Below, in pieces: positions 58,701-64,000 of a stretch of DNA of 64,000 nucleotides (position 1 is its first letter; each line of letters starts with the position of its first letter). The notes under the pieces are model-generated. The model was not told the origin of the DNA. It did no database searches and worked only from the letters and a program-made list of their open reading frames with translations. The position numbers were made by a program, and so were the translations under genes. The DNA is from Larus michahellis (taxonomy: Eukaryota > Chordata > Aves > Charadriiformes > Laridae). The stretch covers positions 3,105,001 to 3,169,000 of the forward strand of contig NC_133907.1 in the NCBI RefSeq assembly GCF_964199755.1. Reading direction: 5' to 3'.

Positions 58701-60225
58701 TGAGGACTTGGAGTTCCTCTTGGTCTTTCCCCTTCCCCTCCTTGGATGGGGCTGCAGTACACAACTCGCTGCTGAAATTGTCTGTTTGTGATTAAAGGTG
58801 ACGCTGGCGAAAAGGGAGATAAAGGACCTGTTGGTCAAGGTATTGATGGGCCTGACGGTGATCAAGGACTTCAAGGTAAGGCTGTGCACATAATTTAACA
58901 AACCATGATAAATTAAAGGCTTAAGAGGGAGAGCTCTGCATGTTGTTGGCAGTATATTGTCATCGCTTTGTGCCCGTGATGGTTACAGCAGGGCTGTTTT
59001 CCTGTGGGTACGGCAGGTGCAGACAATTTGAACAGCAGGACTCAGTTAGCACATCCCCTCTTCACACCACTCCTGTCTCCTCCTAAAGGTTTTGGAGAAT
59101 GTTTCTGAGCAGCGGCTGCGGGACAGCCAGGCTCCTCCCTCGTTCTTGGTTTCTCCCGCTAATGGCTGTGAAAGGTCGGGAGCTTTTATAGATCGGGAAG
59201 CCAGAACCCTCTTACCCGCTCCCACGTGGCTGCCAGCGTCAGGTTACTCTGTGCAGTGGCGCTTCATACAGCTTGTTAATGATCGCGTTAATTACTGCAT
59301 GTATCAGCTCATGCAAAGGTGTGCGACGCCCATGCAGCTCCGGCTCCTGCTGCCCGTGTCCTGACGGACGTGGTTTCGGTGCTCTGTTTGCAGAATGCCG
59401 CAGTGCAAAGCTGCAGCCTGGACCACCAGCTGCGGCCTCCAAACCTCAGCTCATCTTTACAGGTCAAACAAGAGAAAAAGGGGACAATATTTCATTTTAC
59501 CAGAAACAACTATGAACTGCCTCGTGTAATGATTTTGAGTGTGGTGGTGTTATTGCTCTGTACCTGGCTACAGTCCCGGTTCCTGAAGTCGTGAATCCTT
59601 TATCAGAGGATTCAAAGATTAATTTATGCAAATGGATGTGTATCTAGTAGAAAGTAGGAAAAATATTCTTTATTTTGCTCACCTATTAAAGCAGCTTTTC
59701 TAATTGCAATTACATCTGCACAATGATTCAGTTGCATCCATATAATTTCATAAAACCAGTTCTGCACTGGTGAGCAGAAGTCAGAGTGGACACATGCAGT
59801 AAGGAAAGCGCAATACTAAACATCTCCCTTCGACTACGCTGAGGTAATTCCAGTAAAAAAAATCCAATGCACATACTCCAGATTCAGCCTAAATTTATTC
59901 AACACCTCGGACTCAACAGGCCATAACAATTCTGATGTGCAGACACACAAAGAAATCCAAAAGTAATACATATATACATTTTAAAAAAAAAAAAAAAAGG
60001 AAGGAAAGAAGGAAATAATTCATGTAATCTTTCTCCCTTTCTTGTTTAGGACCACCCGGTGTACCTGGAATTACTAAAAACGGTCGGGACGGTGCTCAGG
60101 GTGAACCCGGTCTTCCAGGGGATCCTGGTACTCCTGGTGCTATTGGGGCTCAGGGAACTCCAGGAATATGTGACACGTCGGCTTGCATGGGAGCTGTTGG
60201 AGTATCAACTTCCAAAAAGTCATAA
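22666..60225 (+). CDS. COL9A3: Collagen type IX alpha-3 chain, 32 coding exons
   Basis: Exons: 22666-22731, 23992-24060, 28523-28558, 29176-29247, 30098-30151, 34595-34630, 35244-35267, 35783-35836, 36510-36563, 37319-37360, 38740-38796, 40481-40534, 41018-41071, 41605-41658, 42428-42481, 43621-43674, 44081-44134, 44444-44497, 45123-45176, 46120-46164, 46637-46690, 47026-47079, 49990-50043, 50732-50803, 54291-54326, 55719-55763, 56335-56367, 56733-56879, 57503-57557, 58356-58538, 58798-58875, 60050-60225. Total 2028 nt, 675 residues plus stop. Signal peptide 1-21, then COL3 25-161, NC3 162-176, COL2 177-515, NC2 516-546, COL1 547-658 and NC1 659-675. Domain lengths (137, 339, 112) are as I recall for this chain. 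It trimerises with alpha-1 and alpha-2(IX), and the trimer decorates type II collagen fibrils in cartilage and vitreous. Cysteines 170, 174, 525, 658 and 663 are placed for interchain disulfides. Fourteen exons are exactly 54 bp. All splice sites are GT-AG and the frame is intact. Confidence 0.97.
22732..23991 (+). other. COL9A3: COL9A3 intron 1
   Basis: GTAAGA donor; the acceptor ends CCTTTCAG. It contains a perfect SOXE-type inverted repeat at 23371-23386 (separate entry). No other exon was recognised. Confidence 0.75.
23371..23386. promoter_or_regulatory. COL9A3: Candidate SOX9/SOXE dimer site in COL9A3 intron 1
   Basis: ACAATG, a 4-base spacer AAAC, then CTTTGT: two opposed ACAAWG half-sites at the 4-bp spacing preferred by SOX8/9/10 dimers. 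Known cartilage enhancers of collagen II, IX and XI genes use this arrangement, often in intron 1. The match is seen directly; activity is inference. Confidence 0.5.
24061..28522 (+). other. COL9A3: COL9A3 intron 2 (4.5 kb)
   Basis: Long intron between exons 2 and 3. Open frames on both strands are short and without domains. No repeat family or RNA gene recognised. Confidence 0.65.
28559..30097 (+). other. COL9A3: COL9A3 introns 3 and 4
   Basis: Introns 28559-29175 and 29248-30097, with exon 4 between them. Intron 4 carries a CR1 3' end (29371-29436) and finishes in a long T-run directly before the exon 5 acceptor. Confidence 0.75.
29371..29436 (+). mobile_element. CR1 LINE 3'-end fragment
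   Basis: GGTTGGACTCGATGATCTCA is followed by AAAGGTCCTTTCCAACC and ends in ATTCTATGATTCTCTGATTC, a decayed form of the 8-bp terminal repeats that close CR1 elements in birds. Only about 65 bp remain, in sense orientation within COL9A3 intron 4. Confidence 0.85.
30152..34594 (+). other. COL9A3: COL9A3 intron 5 (4.4 kb)
   Basis: Mostly plain intron sequence. A 13-bp minisatellite and polypyrimidine tract lies at 33451-33549. 32230-32470 is very AT-rich. No other gene was recognised. Confidence 0.65.
33451..33549 (+). repeat. 13-bp minisatellite followed by a polypyrimidine/T tract
   Basis: Five copies of CTCCACTCCTTCC cover 33451-33515, followed by a CT-rich stretch and a long T-run. Apart from one A per unit the whole 100-bp stretch is pyrimidine on the plus strand. 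Confidence 0.95.
34631..38739 (+). other. COL9A3: COL9A3 introns 6-10 (with exons 7-10)
   Basis: Introns 34631-35243, 35268-35782, 35837-36509, 36564-37318 and 37361-38739. An open frame of 246 codons at 35100-35840 only strings intron sequence together with exon 7 and is not a gene. No repeat family recognised. Confidence 0.7.
37340..38760 (+). other. COL9A3: COL9A3 NC3 domain (exons 10-11)
   Basis: Fifteen non-helical residues (162-176) are split by intron 10: PDGSVDLQ in exon 10 and CPALCPP in exon 11. The two cysteines (170, 174) are placed for interchain disulfides. In collagen IX, NC3 makes the flexible hinge, and in the alpha-2 chain the equivalent region carries a glycosaminoglycan; no Ser-Gly attachment site is seen in this alpha-3 segment. 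Confidence 0.88.
38797..46119 (+). other. COL9A3: COL9A3 introns 11-19 (with exons 12-19)
   Basis: Introns 38797-40480, 40535-41017, 41072-41604, 41659-42427, 42482-43620, 43675-44080, 44135-44443, 44498-45122 and 45177-46119. Donors are mostly GTAAGT-like; intron 18 uses GTTTGT and intron 15 GTATGT. Intron 19 carries a CR1 fragment. No other gene was recognised. Confidence 0.7.
45600..45755 (+). mobile_element. CR1 LINE 3'-end fragment
   Basis: Matches the conserved CR1 3' region: GCTGCCCAGAGAGGTGGGGG, AGTCTCCGTCTCTGGAGACA, GCCTGGACGCGTTCCTGTGC, GACCCTGCTCTGGCAGG, GGTGATCTCCAGAGGGCCCT, and a terminal CCAACCCTGTGATTCTGTGA. About 155 bp, sense orientation, in COL9A3 intron 19. The good preservation suggests a younger copy than the one at 29371. 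Confidence 0.92.
46165..47025 (+). other. COL9A3: COL9A3 introns 20 and 21
   Basis: Introns 46165-46636 and 46691-47025. Intron 20 carries a three-copy 21-bp minisatellite at 46440-46501. Confidence 0.75.
46440..46501 (+). repeat. 21-bp minisatellite, three copies
   Basis: Units at 46440-46460 and 46461-46481 differ by two bases (TCTTTAAATGTCCGTGAAA core); a third, partial copy (46482-46501) keeps TTTAAATGTCCGT. Confidence 0.93.
47080..49989 (+). other. COL9A3: COL9A3 intron 22 (2.9 kb)
   Basis: Intron sequence with a C-rich tract at about 48211-48230 (a run of C broken by one G). No coding exon or confident repeat family recognised. A short match to CR1 (GTTGGACCTGA near 48155) is too short to call. 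Confidence 0.65.
50044..56732 (+). other. COL9A3: COL9A3 introns 23-27 (with exons 24-27)
   Basis: Introns 50044-50731, 50804-54290, 54327-55718, 55764-56334 and 56368-56732. The 3.5-kb intron 24 is the largest. No other gene or confident repeat family recognised. Confidence 0.65.
56880..60049 (+). other. COL9A3: COL9A3 introns 28-31 (with exons 29-31)
   Basis: Introns 56880-57502, 57558-58355, 58539-58797 and 58876-60049. A-rich runs occur at 58120-58138 and 59984-59998. Introns 29-31 are phase 1, unlike the phase-0 introns of the main helix. No other gene was recognised. Confidence 0.7.
57512..58402 (+). other. COL9A3: COL9A3 NC2 domain (exons 29-30)
   Basis: Thirty-one residues (516-546), split by a phase-1 intron: [15 protein letters not shown] then [16 protein letters not shown]. 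Its hydrophobic heptad-like pattern and Cys525 fit the known role of NC2 in chain selection and trimer registration. Confidence 0.88.
58403..60225 (+). other. COL9A3: COL9A3 COL1 and NC1 domains (exons 30-32)
   Basis: COL1 (547-658) is Gly-X-Y with two breaks, a GQ doublet (604-605) and GITKN (624-628). NC1 is 17 residues and ends TSKKS. Cys658 and Cys663 at the COL1/NC1 border fit interchain bonding. The stop is TAA at 60223-60225. Confidence 0.9.
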
Positions 60226-62105
60226 AACAAGAGTACAAGAAGTGGAGAAGTGACTGAATATTTAAATAAACAGTGCATTGTAAGAAAACAGACCGAATCC
60301 TCATAGTGATAAATGGACAGATGTTCCTTCTATTGTATTAAGTGGAGACTCTGAGACAGTTCTATGAAAAAGAAAGCATCAGATTTGAAAACTTTTAATT
60401 ACAAGATGCTTTATGGGTATTTTCTCCTCCCCCCACTTATTTCCCAGAATTTTTACTGCTAAACCACCTCACCTTCCCTTTCTCCCTTTGTTCAAGAGAC
60501 CTGCAAAGAGGAAGCGTTGTTCCTTTTTACCATCTCATCCCCCTAACTGTACTTAAGATCCTGAATTTTCTGTATAAATGTTTGAGCCTTGTCCGTTGAA
60601 TTCCTTGCGCTGCTCCCACTGCCTTCAGTTAGGCAGGTCTGGGCACTAAGATACAGGGGGTTAAGGTATTCAGGCACCTCACCGCTGCTTACAGCAGGGG
60701 AAATCAGGCATTTAAATATCCCCTATTTTAATATCTTAAGATTCTGGCCTAAGTAAAGACCATAGCTTATGTATGTGCTGTCAGTTACCAATTTTTAGAT
60801 GGCACCTCCAGTATTTGCCAAGACTAGTAAATAGTAAACCTCTTGCAATCCACTTCTGCGAAAGGTGTAATGTATATAGTTTAATTTACAGGGGAGATTT
60901 TTGTATATTTCCATATGATACTAAAGGACATTAAGTAACAGCATTTTCACGACCTCTACTTAAGCTATTTGCACAGTAATTGTGAATGAAACCCCAAATA
61001 AGAAAGGATGCTCTTCTGAAGTCCAGCCAAAAACACCTGTATGAACTGTTGTAAAAATAAAAGGAGATTTTTTTTTAACTTTTTCTTTGTGATGTTGTAA
61101 GTGTCATTATGCACATCAAATTAACTCAGCTAAATGCCATTTGGTTTTGCCAGAACTGGTTTTACTAGGATTGTTTGGAAATAAATTGCTGCAAAATTGT
61201 CCGTATCCGTGATTTAAAACAGTATTATTTTGGGAGAACTTTTGGTACTTTAAAACCTGCTAGCATCATCTATTTTAAAAAATTAATAAGACCACGCTCA
61301 GCTTACACACTATGCTATTTCTGCCCTATATGCTAAAGCTTATGAAGAAAGGAGTCATATTAATCTTTAAATATGAAAATAGTTTCTGCATTTAAATAAT
61401 CTACTGCTTACAATGTGCCACTCTTGGACTAAAGTAACAATTTAAGAAGCTGTTGTACAGTTGTGTGATAGACATCAAAAATAGTACTGTATTTAAAAAA
61501 AAAAAGGCTAACACCATTGTTTTTGGGACCAAGTATATTAAAGTGTGTATGGCAAATATGAACTCCATAATACCAGCACCGTTTAGAAGCCATGCACTTA
61601 GTTAATCAATATAGCCTTTAAATTTTTAATGGAAAAAATTGGCATTATAATATGGTAATTAATTTCTTTTTACACTTGAAGAGTACATTTGCATCTAGTC
61701 ATTAAAATAATAGGACAGACTGATGTTGTACAACTCTACCTAACTGTACTGGATCATCTTTAAAAAAAGCCCAAAACCACAACACAACAAAAATAAACCC
61801 CAAAGCAGAACCAGAAACAGAAAAAGAACGTATTTTTTGGTAACCAAAGGGGAAAAATACTTAGCTGTCATGACATTTTTCTTGTAGCTTCTGGTCCCAA
61901 AGCCCCTTTAACAGAGCACTGATTGCTATTGCTGGTAGTTAACTTTCATTTCCATTTTGAATAAAGAATATTTTCTTTAAAGCTCTATTTATGTATTTTC
62001 ACAAGTTATAGTTTGCAATTCATGTTCAGCATGTAAACAGAGAAAATAAAATACAGTTTGGGCCATTGTTAGCTAGCCACACTTGTACAATCCAAGGCGG
62101 TCAGT
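60226..62105. other. Shared 3' space of COL9A3 (+) and TCFL5 (-)
   Basis: 1880 bp between the two stop codons, AT-rich and non-coding. On the plus strand, AATAAA occurs at 60265-60270 and 61056-61061. On the minus strand, ATTAAA occurs at 61625-61630, among others. It holds both 3' UTRs, which may overlap as they do in human. Confidence 0.65.
61056..61061 (+). terminator. COL9A3: Probable poly(A) signal of COL9A3
   Basis: AATAAA followed 20-45 bases later by a T-rich and GTG-rich element (TTTGTGATGTTGTAAGTG), the best full signal after the stop. A nearer AATAAA at 60265-60270 could give a short 3' UTR. Confidence 0.65.
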
Positions 62106-63658
62106 TCAGGCTACTTGGTCTCCATAGCCATGCGTGTTTTCCTGCACTGGACACGTTACAAATGAGTCTGATCTTGCTATTTTTAGCCTCCTGCCTGTTT
62201 TACCACAGAACAGAGTCTCAAATTCCTAAAAATCAAAATACAAAAAATAAACAACAATTATGTTTAATGTAGATATTTACTTGAGAGATACATTTTTTTG
62301 TTTCACTAGTGTCTTGTAAAAAGATATAATATGCCTTTAACAGAAGTGCTGAGGAGCCGTAGCGTCATCTGGAGAAGGAGGTTTTCCTCTACGCACTCCA
62401 TCTACGCTCTTAAGCCAGACTTACTCTGGGGCTGCAACTACCCGTGTCGTTTTGGGAGCTGCTTAGAAAGGCACATAAGCCTTTACTGCTCTCACCCGCA
62501 CTGAGACAGCATGGGCATTCAGCTGTGATTCCCATCACTTCACTACCAGCTCGAGAAAATTAAGGAGGGGAAGGCGGGGAGGAATGCTTGAAGAGGACCT
62601 AAATTCTACATTGCCATCCTGATGCTATCACACTCAGGAACTGGGCTAACTAAAAAAAAAACCATATAAATTTTAAAATCTGATTAGAAAACCCTGAGGA
62701 CAGCCTATGATTTCACACTACGGAACTGAAACTGCTGTGAGGACAGCTATTAAAAAAAAAATTTTTCAATTATATAGAGGTCCTTCACAAACAGCATCAA
62801 GCAGAAGCATTCCCTATACTTTTAGCTGTGTTATGATAGCTTTAAAACATTTCACATTTTTATCAAGAAGAATGAAATTAGATTTAAAACCTTTTTCAGA
62901 GAATCACCATGCCTTTCCTGAATGTACTTCAGAAATGAAGTCGTCCATTGTAAAGTTGTCGCCTTATCAGTATCAACAGTGCAAAATGGAACCAGGAGAT
63001 TCAGCTCATCACAGCAAATCCGGATCCTGCGCCTACAGGCAAATACAAAAGGTCACCAACCCACGGGCTAGAAGGAAGTTAAAAAATAAAAAAAGGAAGA
63101 CGACTCACCTGCGCTACAAGCCATGAACTTTGGGGACTTTTTGTTTGCTACAAGCTTTGTATTTGTATACTAGTCATGTTAGATGCAAGTTACCTTATCT
63201 TTATAGAGTAACAAAACAAAGACGACCACAATGAAACATACATATTTTTTCCTCTAAGGAACACTAAACCCTTGCCACCTGCACTGCTTTTTCTTGTAGG
63301 TAAAACAAAGTATGTCAAATTTACATTTTACTCTGGATAATGACAGCAGTGTTACAGTATCAGTATTTAGGCTTCAAAAACTTCTGTCTTGCCACTACTC
63401 ACAGAAATTACCTTCTGTCTCTCTCCATGCGGTTATGTCTTTCTCTTCGCTGAGTGACTCCGTCCTGTGTACCACTTTGCAGCTGCACACTGGCATTTGC
63501 CTGTGCGGACTGCCAAGGGCCCTGGGCAGACGCAGTACTCTGGCTATCATCGCGCGTATTTTGAATTTCACTCAGGGGTTTGCGATCTATGTTTGTATCC
63601 GATGGGCTTATTCGGCTGCAGCTTCTTCTGTTTATTGTTTGCTTGCATATGGTGTCTT
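62106..63658 (-). CDS. TCFL5: Transcription factor-like 5 (bHLH), last three coding exons, 5' part outside window
   Basis: Read on the minus strand: exon 63658-63412 (247 nt), exon 63032-62891 (142 nt), last exon 62225-62106 with TGA. The first begins EDTICKQTINRRS and ends in the basic region QRRERHNRMERDRR. The second continues RIRICCDELNLLVPFC, then DKATTLQWTTSFLKYIQERH, completing helix-loop-helix. The last opens EFETLFCGKTGRRLK and encodes 39 residues. Phases join (2, then 0) and sequence blocks match mammalian TCFL5, a nuclear DNA-binding factor known mainly from spermatocytes. Donor after the second exon is GTTTTA, a weak site. The N-terminal part lies beyond base 64000. Confidence 0.95.
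62226..63411 (-). other. TCFL5: TCFL5 introns before the last two exons
   Basis: Minus-strand introns 63411-63033 (GTAATT donor, CTGTAG acceptor) and 62890-62226 (GTTTTA donor, TTTTTAG acceptor). A 139-codon plus-strand open frame at 62707-63126 lies across the bHLH exon and is an antisense shadow. Confidence 0.8.
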
Positions 63659-64000
63659 CTTGGAAAAACAAAGAGGAAAAGGACAATGTATTTATAACCC
63701 TCCCACGAATCACTGAAAGTTAAGATCATGGAATTATTTTTTTTTTAATCACTTTATTTATGTGGAATAATCTTTGAAGCTTTATTGCCAGCCTAGATTG
63801 ACTCTTACAGTAGTGCACGTCCTTCGGAAGCCCTAAGGCACTGCCTGCTGTTTCAAAATCCTCCTAGCTTCTATTTTCTCTGAGAACCCGATGAGATCCT
63901 GCCTGCCTTTGATAAGCATTTGAGGCAGTCCTTTAAACATTCTTCAGTTTGATCCTGACTAGATCTGCTGTACCAACTTTGGAGTCAAAAGTGCAGAAAG
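63659..64000 (-). other. TCFL5: TCFL5 intron, running off the window
   Basis: Upstream of the exon at 63658. Its acceptor is TTTTTCCAAG with a pyrimidine-rich stretch. No further TCFL5 exon was recognised up to the window edge. Confidence 0.7.

Noticed and set aside
60059-60253. 64-codon plus-strand open frame
   Set aside because: Wrong-frame shadow of COL9A3 exon 32.
62707-63126. 139-codon plus-strand open frame
   Set aside because: Antisense of the TCFL5 bHLH exon and flanking intron; the minus strand gives a clear family match.
1-64000. CRISPR arrays, prokaryotic-type operons, tRNA or rRNA genes
   Set aside because: None seen; the window is vertebrate nuclear DNA with spliced genes.

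Overview
The window comes from a bird genome. It carries, in order, MRGBP, OGFR, COL9A3 and the 3' end of TCFL5 (the last on the minus strand), the same order and orientation as on human 20q13.33. The avian assignment rests on two CR1 retrotransposon 3' ends, a bird-type ERVL-like LTR, compact introns, and a rebuilt collagen IX alpha-3 chain of 675 residues, the length I recall for chicken. I cannot name the species.

Layout: 1-1430 has no recognisable gene. 1430-2300 is a CpG island with MRGBP exon 1; the five MRGBP coding exons end at 5761 and the 3' UTR probably ends near 7000. 8380-9070 is a second CpG island holding the OGFR promoter and exon 1; OGFR coding exons 2-7 lie at 14011-18263, and a probable poly(A) signal sits at 18624. 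18650-22560 is intergenic. COL9A3 fills 22666-60225 with 32 coding exons. TCFL5 follows tail to tail: its last three coding exons (bHLH domain and C-terminus) lie on the minus strand between 63658 and 62106, and the rest is beyond the window.

I joined exons by eye, using GT/AG sites, reading phase and family knowledge. All four reading frames close without unexplained breaks, except that the last part of the OGFR tail continues past its stop in two shifted frames. The genes share no pathway: MRGBP is a chromatin (NuA4/TIP60) subunit, OGFR a nuclear-envelope-associated growth-inhibitory peptide receptor, COL9A3 a cartilage collagen chain and TCFL5 a bHLH transcription factor.

I found no previously undescribed multi-gene system. 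The points most worth a second look are the OGFR tail frameshifts and its internal 50/47-residue duplication, a sense-oriented LTR with its own poly(A) signal in OGFR intron 2, a perfect SOXE-dimer-type inverted repeat in COL9A3 intron 1, and the convergent COL9A3/TCFL5 3' ends.
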